Of a stretch of DNA of 64,000 bases, positions 30,804-43,800 are shown in pieces (the stretch's first letter is position 1; each line of letters opens with the position of its first letter). The notes under the pieces are model-generated. The model did not search any database. It was not told the origin of the DNA and saw nothing but the letters and a program-made list of their open reading frames with translations. Origin of the DNA: Telmatactis stephensoni (taxonomy: Eukaryota; Cnidaria; Anthozoa; Actiniaria; Isophelliidae); NCBI GenBank assembly GCA_029948255.1, contig JALIZF010001874.1:1031456-1095455 (forward strand), read 5' to 3'. The translations under genes were made by a program, and so were the position numbers.

Positions 30804-33800
30804 TCATTTAACATTGGGTTTGCCGAACACCTTGTTGAGATCCGGGTTCCATTCAATTTCCAGTTTTAGGAAAAGCGTATCATTTATAATATAAGCTCCC
30901 TTAAGCAACGTTTCACGTGATAAAAAACGTTTGCATTCTGCTACCGTATTATCGCAGTCTTTTTGAGGTTTATTAGCTATAACTGGAACGTCTAAACCCC
31001 GGGCATCACTAACACTCCGTTCAATGTTGTTCTGCTGTGGTGAGTGATCAATCAGGATGAACTTGACTTTTTCAATATAAAAAGGCCACGTTAGTATGTT
31101 ATCGTACTCGCCACACAAAACGTTCAGCCTCACTGATTCGTTGATCCAGTAAAGCTGAAGTCTATATCCATTCTTATGCGTATAGAATGGATTACTAGAA
31201 ATCGAGGCCTGCTGGAAGCGGGAGGGTATAATCCGTGCCTTTAGTCTTTGATTAATGTTGTTTATTTTCCAGATATAACTGAAACATCTTTCACCGTCAT
31301 TGGTCATAAGGGAAGGAAAAACCTCCTTTCGTATTTCATTAATTTCCTTTTGAAATCGTTTGTTTATTTCGTCCATCTGTTTCCGAAGTTCTTCCATCCA
31401 TTCCGTCTTCATTTCTGCGATCTGATTTTGAAGTAACGTAGTCTTCTCAACGGCGAGATTAAGATGCTGTTTCATGTTGATTTCCAAGTGGGTATCCAGA
31501 TCTCTTCTTTTTACCTTAAAATCAAAATTCCAATGTGAAACAACTCGGATGTACATGGCGTCGGACACCTAACGTGGAGAATATACCTTAGTGATCAGTG
31601 AAAAGATAAAGAAGTGGTAGCCATGTTGGATGTAATTCGGTCGCTAACGAGAAATCCTTTGTTGGTATACATCCAAGACGACTGCCGTGACGTCATTTGC
31701 CACCCACCAATGGAAAGGGATTTGAAACCTCACGATGATAATGGCGGAACAAAAATGGATTGACTAAAAATATAAAATAGTCGCAATCCGTTCCACCTTA
31801 CTAAAACTTGATTTGTACTGTATATACCTCGAGGGGAGGGGAGGGGAGGGTTCCAATTGTGGAGTATACAGGTAGGCTCCAGGCTACCTTCAGTTCGGGT
31901 AAATAATTCACGGAATACTCAGACTTAACTGATCTACTAACAGTATACGTGGCAGAAGTTCACCTACCTTTTGCTTACATCCAATATTTTGGTAACTGCA
32001 AGGTACAGTGATCAGCGGACACTCATCTGACACGTGACTTGTGACCTGACATTCAATGAAGTCATTTTACTCCAATTTACCAACAAGCTAGTTGTTTTGT
32101 TAGGAAATGACCAAACGTATGTAGTTCTTGAGCGTTTCGCTGAATTTGGGTGAATTCATTGACAGAATTGGTTTGACTTTAAGCGGTCACACAAATAGAC
32201 CATTTCACGGTTCTCGTAACTCAACCTCAGCCTCGACAGCGTGTAATATATTCTTTAGAATTTGACTACAGCCCATGGAATTTTAAAGTGTTTCGATTGT
32301 TTGTTGATGTATGCATTCCTTACATTACCACACTGGGCTGCAGTCAATTTCTAAAGAATATATTACACGCTGTCGAGGCTGAGGTTGAGCGACGAGAACC
32401 GTGAAATGGTCTATTAGGGCTTCTCTTATAGGTGTAGAAGGGACATATCTTTAGGCCACAGAGATGGGTTATTAAGATTTATCTTTTTGTTGGTGTCACA
32501 ATTTCCCTTTACAACACACTACCTGCTTATCAACTTACCTCTTCTCTTTTCACGATCTTTCCACAGTCGTTAGGACAGCTGACATGATATTTTGGGCACT
32601 TCCCTTTATGTTCCTATTATTATAACATTGCAATAAAGTATTATTTGAAGTAGCAATAAAATTGTTTTTTGTTTTGCCGAGAGGCAAGTCGATGTTACAC
32701 TTATGCTCGCGGGCCAGTAATTCATGTAATTCAGTAAGTTTGGTTATAATATACCCAACTCGTTTATAATATATAATCAACTGCAGATTCCTTTTTTCAG
32801 TGCGTCTGTACTCCAACAAATGCGGCACAATCGATGTGAAATTGTGTATCAATTAATTATTAGATTTTCGTATAAAACTATTGAATTTTTTAATAAATTC
32901 TTTAAGGAGGCCAGTAGCTTTATCTTGTTTACATATATTAATCTTACACAATCTCACCTCTTCTAAGCAAAACGTGTAAGTGGCTTTGCAGTCAGCACAT
33001 GGGACCTTTCTGTACAGACATTCCAGCTGTAAATGTCTATCCATTTCACGACGAGGTTTTCTGACGGTGCAGCTTTCGTTGTCACAGCTCAAAACTCTAA
33101 AATCACATTGTAGCTGGTGATTCTGTGTAAAGAACATCTTAATTTCAAGATAAGATAACGAATATTTAAACATCCACGATCGCAAATACAGCCATCATCA
33201 ATAACTGCTCAATTATGAGGGGAGATTGAATTTTCAAAGACAAGGGAAATGATTACAATTACAAAAAGCCCTTATCCCCTTTCATATATATAATGAAAAA
33301 CTCTGACGACACCCTCATAGGGCAGAATTGAGGGACATCAAGGAGTGTTAACTCAATTAACTGACCCCTCTGAGCGCGCGAAGTTCGAATCTTAAGGTTG
33401 ATTTAACAAAGAAAGTGGCCAAATTGGCGTCAGTCGTGATGACCTTTTCGCTTGTAAGTGCTTGAATATTTCGAAATTCGACAAGGTTCACGCAAATTAT
33501 CAACATGGAGATATTAATTTACACGATGATATATTGAACTTGGTGCTGCTTTAAAAATTCGCATTGGAAATCGATCTTAAACTTTTTGTAATTTTGAGGA
33601 AATTTAGTGGGGAAAGCCTAATTAGGTCATCTTTGAGGCAAAAATTCTCACGAATTTTCAAACGACCCATGTCAGGTTCATCCAGATTATTAATATTGTA
33701 AACTTAAATTAAATTATTGAATCAAATAAAATAATCAGCCATAGGAAGAAAAGGGAGTTGTCAAAATAACAACTTGCGATCATCCAATGCTTTAGTAGAG

Positions 33801-36740
33801 CAATGAAAAACTAATCAAAATCATCACACTTAAAGCTTAGATTTTTTTAACTGTCTTGGTTATATTTCTCAACGATTGAGCTATCACATATATACTAGAT
33901 AGATTATTATTAAAGCTTGGTTTCAATGTGCAGCGATCATTACGAACGAAACAAACTTGCTAGTTGCTAGTATAATCAAAGAGGTATTTCCTAGAGTCTT
34001 CCTCGATCATTAATTCAAGCTTTACTTTTATTGAACGTTAACTTTTGTCATTTTGCCTCATCTATCTTGTTTGTTATTGATTCTCCTTTGACGCAATAAT
34101 TGGCGATCATTGTAAATACTCAACCACACAATCTTTAGCACCAAGATTTCGAGTTCCATTCGAAGCTACAAAATGTTTTTACGTATTTTCGTTAAACGCT
34201 CGGAAATTTTGATTGACAGGATGGCAAGGAGTGATTGACAGTATGCTAATGAGTGCTTATTCCCTTATGAGAATACGATAACCAATCACGTACTGACTTG
34301 CTCATGCATGGAATGTCGGCGCTCTGGAAAATAGTGTTGATTGCGTTAACTCTAGATGTCCCTAAAACAATAGGCATTCTGCGCCATGTCCAAAATTAAC
34401 ATAAATGACAATTTTCCTTACTCAGGGTGCTTTTGTGCTTTCCATTTAGTGGAACCAGCTGGCCAGAACGGCCAGTTCTTAAATGGTACATGTCATTTCC
34501 TAGCTCTGGCTGGAATCAGTCCTAAGAAATCAGACCGTTTTGGCCGGTTGGTTCCACTAGTACTAAATGGAAAACACCCTCCGTTTATACTTCAACTCTT
34601 GAAATGGAGCCTCCCCAAGTCCTTTCTAGCGAGTACGTCAAAAGAGTCGTACTATCTACTACTACACCACAACTGGTCAGCTCTATCACGAAACTGATCC
34701 AGTGCTAGCATAGCTGGCCGTTTCACGACCTGCCTGCTCTGTGGGTGTCTTCGTTGATACTCTAGACCTGTTAAGCCTGGTTTTCACTTCGACGGAATCG
34801 GAAGCGGAAGCAACATACGCAGACTCAGTATCGCGTTTATCACCTAGGTGTGAGAAAAGACAAGCACTGCTAATGAGCAGTACACTACTGAGTCTGCGTA
34901 TGTTGCTTCCGCTTCTGCTTCCGTCGAAGTGAAAACCAGGCTTTAGTGCTTGCTACCGCAAGGGAGCACTCTCAAGGCCACGAACGCTGCAACTATTTTT
35001 ACCACTTTCTGAATAACTTTCTAGAACTTCAAGATTTCATACCGCAATATATCTAAGCTCCCCTTGCCAACCACATCCTTGGTGTTTACACTTTATCTTG
35101 AGTGATAATATTTGTCTTTCTGTATATTTGTCGGAAAATATCTTCAAAAAATGCAAACGTCGTAATTAGTTAATTGTATACCTCAAAAGCAAAAAATTGG
35201 AATAGGTAACGGTGGTAGATTTTGTATTAGTGCTTGAATACCGTGACCTTGCGTCCGCCATATTGACCACAGGAAGCCCGGCAAAGTTTTGGTATCAGCG
35301 CACTTATATTTCGCAATTGTTAGTCGCAGGATGTTCGAGCGCATTCATTAAGCGCTAATACTCCAAAATTTTCCTTTTATGCAAACATACCTTCTGAAGA
35401 GTAAGGGGTTGCTCGTCGACTGGGCATCCTTGACCCCTGTTGAGACAAATATATCAAATTAGAAAATATATGCTATCAAACAAACATACATTAAAGTCAT
35501 CCGAATGGTAAACTTAAGGCCAAATATGAATAAACCATGCTAGCAGGTAGTTCTTATTTGATTCACAATCGGATATAAATCAATTTCAAAAGGGGCGGGT
35601 AGTTCGCTTGACGAGTTTTTGGTAGAAGTGAAATTCTGAGATGTTTATTCGCTTAAGACCTGCAGATCCTGTCAAAACGTATATGGTCAAAATAGATGGT
35701 TAATTACGAACCACGTGAATTAGATATGCACGTTTCATTACGAGATCAGATCTGGCAATGTCAGTTTCAAGTTAATTCACTCCCGAAATGTCGTGAGTGA
35801 TGCGTGAACTGGTACCTTTCGATAGCTTTGTATTATCAATTCAAAAGCGAGTTTTATTTATCTCTTTTCCCAGCGTGAACGCGACATTGACGTCTTAAGT
35901 TCCCTCAACCGATGTGAAAATTAGCACATAATTTTCATTTGAAGAGTAAAAATAGTCAATTGCGATTCAGCCCTCTAGTTTTTATGACTCCTGCATGGTC
36001 ATTATAGACCTGACCGCATGTTAAATGAACGAAACTATATCTGCTAAATATCGTGTGTGCACAGCTTGCAGTTCGAATTCGTTGAACTGGAAACAATTTA
36101 TACCATCACAGACTGATTTGACAGAAGTTTTGATTCAGCGTTTGTTCATCGTATCTTACTCCGTTCAAAAATATTTACGTTTTTTGCAAAGTTTACTGTG
36201 CTGACAACTTAGTCGGAATTCCTTCCAAGTTACCTTTGTTTGGAAAAGTTATTGAAAAATAGTTTGAGGTCTACTCTCTAGAAAGTCGTAATTTTATTCC
36301 GGCCAGATTGCTTCAGCCTGTATTACAGAGTTGTGGCTGAAGTACTGACCGGAGTTTATAGAGTGTTGAACGGGTGAGTTGAGAGTAAATTCACAATAAT
36401 GAACCAACCGATCGCGAATTCACATTGATGAACCTTAACTTAAAAGGTAATATTTTGGTGACACCCTCCTTAAATATAAACTTCATTTCATTTCATTCAC
36501 AAAATACCACCAAAGATCGAGTTTTTTCGATCATAAATATACTGATGCACAATCACAAGTTTTCACTTACCTCTTTTTGGCTTCCTCAAAACATCCTTTA
36601 CAGAATCGATGGGCACATATGTCCGTCTGTACAGGATTTTTCATGGGAAGTTTACAAATATCACAAACGTAGTCGTCAAGAACCTCCTCAACAAACTCGT
36701 AATCAAATCCAGACGTTCTTGTTGTGGTGTTACTAGCCAT
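30804..36740 (-). CDS. TRAF-family protein A (RING, TRAF zinc fingers, MATH), seven coding exons
   Basis: Exons in transcript order: 36571-36740, 35391-35436, 35043-35141, 32958-33122, 32539-32613, 31968-32045, 30804-31514. They total 447 codons plus stop with every phase consistent. Exons 1-2 encode a C3HC3D RING (CDICKLP, CAHRFCKGC, CPVD). Exons 3-6 encode Cys/His TRAF-type zinc fingers (CKHQGCGWQGEL; CDFRVLSCDNESC; CPKYHVSCPNDCG; CPLITVPCSYQNIGC). Exon 7 holds a coiled coil (residues about 215-270) and a TRAF-C/MATH domain (SYIWKI, FYTHKNGYRLQL, GEYDNILTWPF). Proteins of this family are cytoplasmic trimeric adaptors and E3 ligases downstream of TNF-receptor, Toll or IL-1 type signalling. 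The RING has one extra residue before its His (DICAHRFC) compared with paralogue B. The symbol is left blank because the orthologue among TRAF1-6 is not clear. Confidence 0.92.
32194..32415. mobile_element. palindromic foldback element in a TRAF A intron
   Basis: Left AATAGACCATTTCACGGTTC and right GAACCGTGAAATGGTCTATT are exact inverses. The arms continue through CCTCGACAGCGTGTAATATA and its inverse, about 90 bp each. It lies between the exons at 32539 and 31968. Confidence 0.9.
34425..34580. mobile_element. foldback element 'CCATTTAGTGGAACCA', copy B
   Basis: It matches 21618-21758 almost base for base in the interior (ATGGTACATGTCA, TCTGGCTGGAATCAGTCCTA). The right end has a small insertion (CTAGTACTAAATGG). 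It lies in the TRAF A intron between exons 3 and 4. Confidence 0.88.
34772..34945. mobile_element. foldback element 'AAGCCTGGTTTTCACTTCGA'
   Basis: Ends AAGCCTGGTTTTCACTTCGA and TCGAAGTGAAAACCAGGCTT are perfect inverses. The arms continue through CGGAAGCAACATACGCAGAC and its inverse. It lies less than 100 bp downstream of the donor of TRAF A exon 3. Confidence 0.92.
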
Positions 36741-37414
36741 CACAGAGCATCATCTTGTTCAAAAGTTGTTCTTGTTTGAGTTTACTGAGTTACTAATCGA
36801 AGTGGGACGCGATATGAGAATGTAAGCTATTTATCACAGGGATCCCATACATAAATTTGTATGCTCGTCATACAGATTATCATACAGTGAAACCTCCATA
36901 TAACAGTCTCCTTTGCGACCTTGAATAATGTCTCTTATTTATTTAAAGATGACTGCTGAAAATGGTGGAGAGCTCAATATGTTTGCTGGGTGTGGCTAAT
37001 AGGATAGCTCATCAAATATCTCACTCAATAGCATCATTAATTTAGTGCATTTGGAAGGAGCTAAAGTTAAATTTTACGTGGGTGTGTTAAACGTTTATTC
37101 TGTTAGCACAGCGACATTGAATAAATTACGGATTGGGAAGAAGAAAAGCAAAGTGTTTTTGTAAAATCTTGTTCCACAGAGAGAGCCCTTTAAGTAAAGT
37201 GGGCGTGGACGTATTTCGCATTTCTTTGAATCAAGGTCCTTACCCAAAAGAATTGCTTAGAAAATATTGAGCTTGTGAAACATCGCGGTTTCTGTGGAAC
37301 AAAAGAATTTTCAATTGGTGTTCATCAGCGAATCAATCTTTTAAAAGCACTGTTTGGTTGGCTCAGTTCAGACCAGATTGACATTTCAGGCCACAGGCAC
37401 CCCAGGCAATTATT

Positions 37415-37500
37415 TAGAGCAGCGCGTAACTGATCAGCGTACAAAGCAATGTAAAGCAAATGCATGTACAAGGGTTCGGGTTCGAATCCTGCATGGAATA
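37415..37500 (+). mobile_element. tRNA-like SINE fragment
   Basis: GGGTTCGGGTTCGAATCCTG is a good pol III B box, with a weak A-box-like stretch upstream (GCAGCGCGTAACTGATCAGC). There is no intact tRNA fold. Confidence 0.4.
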
Positions 37501-37877
37501 ATTTGTAGCTACTATCCAATCCAACGGTGAACCCGGAGGAAGTATGAGAACACACATGTTAAAACAGAAATATCAAAATTAAGTAGGTAGCTAAATTTCG
37601 CGTTGTTTATTAATCAAAACTGAATTAGATAAGTTCTTACAAACTCAGCATCTAAATTCTTTATCTAATAATTTTTACAGAATTCTTTACAGTTGCAGGA
37701 TGTGCTAAGTATTCAATTATCAGATTTTCTCCGAGTTTGTTTATACGGCTGTAAAATCAGATAATAGACACAGGGTTAGCCTCGAGTCAAGGTAAATTAT
37801 TCAAACATACCAGCGAGAAAAGCTGGGTGGTTGGTTGGTTATTCTTACCGGGGGACGGGCGGGGGATTTTAAGTCAT

Positions 37878-40800
37878 TTACGGTATTTCTACTTCCACTT
37901 TTAGGATAATTACATCGTCCATTACGTACGTTCTCTTAGATAATATATCACGAGTGACAAAAACACAGCATTCTGCTATAGTTTCATCAGAATGTACTGC
38001 CCTTGGATTTTCAGAGATTTTTGTATTGGCACTACTCTTTTCGATGTCGGAGTTCCTGCGCGGCGACTGATCCAACAGGATAAACTTGACTTTCCGTACT
38101 TCAAAAGGCCAGGTTAATGTATTGTCGTATTCGCCAGGCTTGAGAACGAGTCTGACTGATACATCATGGACTGTTGTATCCAAGGCTAACTGAAGTTTGT
38201 AGCCTTTCCTATGGGTATAGAATGGCTCACTGAGAAAGTATGAGGGAGTTATTCCTGGTATTAAGCTTTGCTTTTGTCTTATGTCTGTAATTTTCCAAAT
38301 ATAACTGTAGCATCCTTTCATTTCTTTAATCATGAAAATATGCATCCTTTTTTGGACGTCCTGAGCAGTTGAGGTTTTAACTTGAATTTCATCAATCTTC
38401 TTTTCAAGCGACGTTATCTTCTCAAGCGCAACTTCAAGGTATTTCCTTGATACTACTCGTGAAGTTGAAGAGGTTTGGTCTTGACCTTCGTTGATCTGTT
38501 TTTCGAGTGAAACAATCTTCTTAATCGCAATATCAAGATGTTGCTTGACGTTCTTCTCAATGTGGTCGTCCAAATCTTTTCTTGGTACCTAAAATTGTGA
38601 AAGCAACCACTCGTGACTTTATATCAGTCAAGAGGCCAAATATCTCAGAAGATTGTACTAAGTGTACACTGCACGGATCAAGGGCGTAGACCAACTTCAA
38701 AATTTCAGATTACTTGGGCTCATTTGTCGAGGACTCGAGCCCCTTAATTTGTACCGGAAAGATCACGGGAATGCGCAAGCACCGAGCACTTGTCTGTCGA
38801 AACAAGAAATTAAAATAAGATGCACATGTGCTTCGAGAACTGCAACGTAAAATTTATCAGATAAGTTGACGTTCCGGAACGTTAAATTATCTGATAAACT
38901 TTACGGTGCAGATCTCGAAGCATGCATGTGCATCTTATTTTAACTTCTTGTTTCGACAGACAAGTGCTCGGTGCTTGCGCATTCCCGTTATCTTTCCGTG
39001 AAGTTATCGTATCTTTCGAGAAATGTCCCCTGGAGGATATTTCTACTCGTTGGAAAAACTGACAAAGGAGTAGTAGGATAGGAAAAAATTTCCTTGACAA
39101 CTTGTAATTTTCCTATACACTCATTGCTATTAGCTACTACCAACAGACTATACTAGAGTAGATTTCGTATGAGTGTGAAAACGGCACCGCACGGTCACGG
39201 CACGATGTTTTTATAGGTGTCGCACGGCACTGACACGACCACGGCATGGCGCGGTCCGTTTGACACTCGTACGAAGTCTCCTCTATGATCTTTCGTTAAT
39301 AGTACCTAGGGTCGATTCCGTATGACTGTGAAAATGGCACCGCACGATCACAACACGGTTACGGCATGGATTTCGAATTACTGACACTGTTACAGTGCGG
39401 CGCTGTGCGTTTCACAATCATACGAAATCTGTTCTAGTTATTTTCCTACCTCAAGGAAACAGCCAATATTCTGATACCTACACGGTAACTTGGTCAATGG
39501 ACACTCACTGGATTTGTGATCATCGACCTATCAGTTGATTAACATATTTGTTGAGACAGTGGCAACAGAAACTAGCTAGAAGAAATTTTCTTAAAGTTAA
39601 AGATATTTGTCAATCTGAATATTACATGCATTTAGTCTGTGTATTTGATGGTGGGAATTACCTCTTCTCTTTTGATAGTATTTCCGCAGTCATTAGGGCA
39701 GCTGACAGGACATTTTTGACATACACTTGCATGTTCCTAGGTAAATTTCAAGGATTCAAGTAAGAGCTAAATTCACATTTAAACCGCATCTACATATGCA
39801 AGTTTTCCGGCTTAAAGAGGAGATAATTTTTTAAAATATCGATTAATGATGGCTAAAAGTGCCAAAAAACTAGCCCCTTGTGCAAGTTTTCATTTTGGAT
39901 TAACACTCAGTCAAATTCTATTTTTATCAGCTAGGAATTGATCTACTAAGATACAATGCCTGTTTAAAACAGACTTAAGTTGTACAAAGTGGTTTTCTTG
40001 TATTTTTATTCAAAATTAGCAAATTTCAAACTAAATGCGAGGACTTATATGGGAATTGAGCAAAAGAAGGCCTAAAACTCATTGTCGATTCAAATTTTCA
40101 CTCTGGATTAACACCTTAATTCAACTTTTATTTATCAAAACCACTTACAAACAACCCGTAAATTTTCTGAAAGTAATAACTTTAGCTTTGTACAACAGTT
40201 ATTCTTTAGCTGAATAGTTTTTGTTGTCCAATCGGCTTAAGGTGGCCCGTACCTATTGATTTGTTTGTTGGGCATGAATTTCAATCGCGTCTTTTTACAT
40301 CAAAACCTTGTTCGATTTCTGAAAAATTTGCAGCCATTTGTCTACAAGCCTTGAAATCTGTACCGGTAATTATTTTTTCTGCGAATTAGATCAAGTAATT
40401 CGAGATATCAGACGATTTTTAAAAATGGCTTTTTTAGAAAAATTGGTCATAAATCCAAAATTCCAAGGTGAATTTTTTTCCTATTTCGTCAATCAAGTAT
40501 AAAGGCATAGAGGACTACATACAACATGTATCGTGCCAATTAGTGCCTTAGAAGTTGCGATACAAAATTTGTGCTGCCTGTTACGACGCAAAATTATGTA
40601 GTCAAAACTACCGCCAAAATCTCAACAAAATTTCAAAAACAGCGACAACTATATCTGCTGTAAGAAAGACAAATACCTATTGTAACTTGTAAACAAAATG
40701 TGGAGAGATGAGAAGCTATTAAAACGCCAATGTTATCCTCAAGCAAACTTGGGGAGTAATTTTTGTGACCACGAGGTGAGCGTTGCGAATTTGTAAATCG

Positions 40801-43800
40801 AATTAGCTAAACGCTAATGTTATCCTCAAGCAAACTTGGGGAGTAATTTTTGTGACCACGAGGTGAGCGTTGCGAATTTGTATTACTTCGACTTCTACAA
40901 ATTCTGTCGAACTGTTTTGTGAAATTTTCTCGGTATGAGATAAAACAAGATGTTAACATACCTGTTGCCAAGTGTCGTTGTGTTTGCTGCACTAGGTATA
41001 ATTCAGTAAGCTTCAAAAGTAAGCAACTTCATCGAGTCGACGTTTGAGCTGCCAAGGTAAAGCCCTCACGGTTTGTTAATTTATTCAAAACGACACCTTA
41101 CTATCTGTTGCAAAATTCCACACGGGATCCAGACTTTTGGGAATAAAGACAGTAGTTCTCTGAATACAATTGCTTCTGAGTCTAAATCTCGTGTGGAATT
41201 TTGCAACAGATAGTAAGGTGTTGTTTTGAATAAATTAACAAACCTGATCAAACGTCGACTCGATGAAGTTGCTTACTTTTGAAGCTTACTGAATTATACC
41301 TAATGCAGCAAACACAACGACACTTGGCAACAGGTATGTTAACATCTTGTTCTATCCCATACCTAGAAAATTTCACGAACCAATTCGATTTACAAATTCG
41401 CAACGCTCACCTCGTGGTCACAAAAATTACTCCCCAAGTTTGCTTGAGGATAACATTGGCGTTTTAATAGCTTCTCATCTCTCCACATTTTGTTTACAAG
41501 TTACAATAGGTATTTGTCTTTCTTACAGCAGATATAGTTGTCGCTGTTTTTGAAATTTTGTTGAGATTTTGGCGGTAGTTTTGACTACATAATTTTGCGT
41601 CGTAACAGGCAGCACAAATTTTGTATCGCAACTTCTAAGGCACTAATTGGCACGAGACATGTTGTATGTAGTCCTCTATGCCTTTATACTTGATTGACGA
41701 AATAGGAAAAAAATTCACCTTGGAATTTTGGATTTATGACCAATTTTTCTAAAAAAGCCATTTTTAAAAATCGTCTGATATCTCGAATTACTTGATCTAA
41801 TTCGCAGAAAAATAATTACCGGTACAAATTTCAAGGCTTGTAGACAAATGGCTGCAAATTTCTCAGAAATCGAACAAGGTTTTGATGTAAAAGGACGCGA
41901 TTGAAATTCATGCCCAACAAACAAATCAATAGGTACGGGCCACCTTAAACGTGAAAACATTCTCCTCTTGGTATGTGTTCCTTGTTCAGTCGTAAGGAAA
42001 ACCTGATCGTGCAGACAACAAACTGCCATTTTTCTCTTGTCAAGGTAAAGTTGCTCCTGCAGATCCGGCTATAAACGATGTCAGTAAACGTGTAAAGCTC
42101 TTGACTGGAAATTCAAATAAATATTCAGGGGCGGATCTAGGATTCTTTATGCATCATCCCAAACGGGGGATTGTATGATGGCAGTGAAAGTAAAAGCAGA
42201 GCGTAATCCTAGTTAGCCATCATTTTCTCACTTTCATATATAGTGGGGGTTGCAACCCCCTACACCCTCCCCCTGGATCCGCCAATTGATGTTGGGGAAA
42301 AAGTCATGAAGTTATTGAGAAAGAGGTTTACATCAATTTCTAACAAGAAGATCATCGTCATCAAAACATCGACCATACCTCCTCCTCATCTTCCTCCTCC
42401 TCCTCATACCTCTAGTGAAATAAAAGTGAAGATATTCTTGCAGTGAACACATGAAACGATCCTGTACGGACAATCTTCTTGCACATGTTGAACCATTTCC
42501 ACCCGAGGTTTCTTTATTTGGCAACTTTCGTTGTCACAATTCACGACTTTATAATCACAACTTTGGTCATGGCTCTTGTAGTATATATGTGACAAGTAAA
42601 ACAGAAGAAAATTATCAAAGAACGAAACATATTCTTTAGTTTAAATGGAAATCGGAATTCTGCAGTTTAAATTTATAGAGAACTGCATGGTATCAAAAAT
42701 ACTACTACTAAATGATAATTTTATTTATATAGCGCTAAAATCCACGAATTGTCCAAAGCGCTTTCTAAGGTAAATTAAAATAAAATGATAATAAAATAAC
42801 AAAGTGATATATTAATTTAGAATTCTAAAATGCTAAAGTAGAATAATAGAAGTAAATAATTAACTTATTAGGGTGTCCATTTAAACTCGGTATAGTACTG
42901 TTTTGCTAATATAAGCTAGTACTCCTGGCTAGTATATTCTTCTTCATGCTGCTTCATTAATAAAGTATCTTGGCGATGCCGTATAATCCAGCTGTCTTGC
43001 CCAGCTAGCTCTCGCTTCTGTAACGATCCCAAGCTTTCCAGCTTCCTTTCTCTGCCCATGTTATCGTTTATCATGCATGGCGAACTTGCTCTTGGCTAGC
43101 CTGCGAACAGCAGCCGGCACGTTACTCTCGTGTGTGGACCCTAGGCGAGTGGTTAAGTAACGCCGGATGCTGTTCGCAGGCAAGATCACTCATCCCGGCG
43201 AGGGGGCACTCCATTGTAAAAGGATCGGGTATGCTTGTCGGAAATTTCAAAAAAAAAAAAAAATGCCCTAAAAGATATCTTTTAAGTCTTTTAAGGTTGG
43301 TGCCTACTATTGTCCGCGCGCACTGCTTTCTGCGCATGCAAAAACACTGAATTTTTGTCGGTAAAGCAATCGTAAAAGCAAGGCCTTTTTACGACTTTTT
43401 GAAAAAAATAGACTTACAGAATTAAAGGAAAACCATTTAGCCTCTCCTGTGTTTGAATGAAATTCACAGTTGATAAATAGAACCTGAGTTACAACGCCTG
43501 TTTTGACTATCATTTCTACCAGAAACGATCTGTTTTCGCCGCCATCTTGAACATTTCCCACAATGCATTGTAATTCGCTCTACTTTCCAGGGAGGGCTAG
43601 GGAATTTTTGATCGTTTTCGCGAATTCTGATCCGTTTTCGCGCGTTTATCGGCAAATAACTTTCTAAATCGCACGGATACCCCTATTTTTTATTTCTGTA
43701 AATTGTAAAGTGGAGATTAACCTACTATTTTAAAATACTTTTATGAATTTAAAATTGAAACTTGATTGCAAAAATTGGACTTTTCATTTGGCGGTCATGA

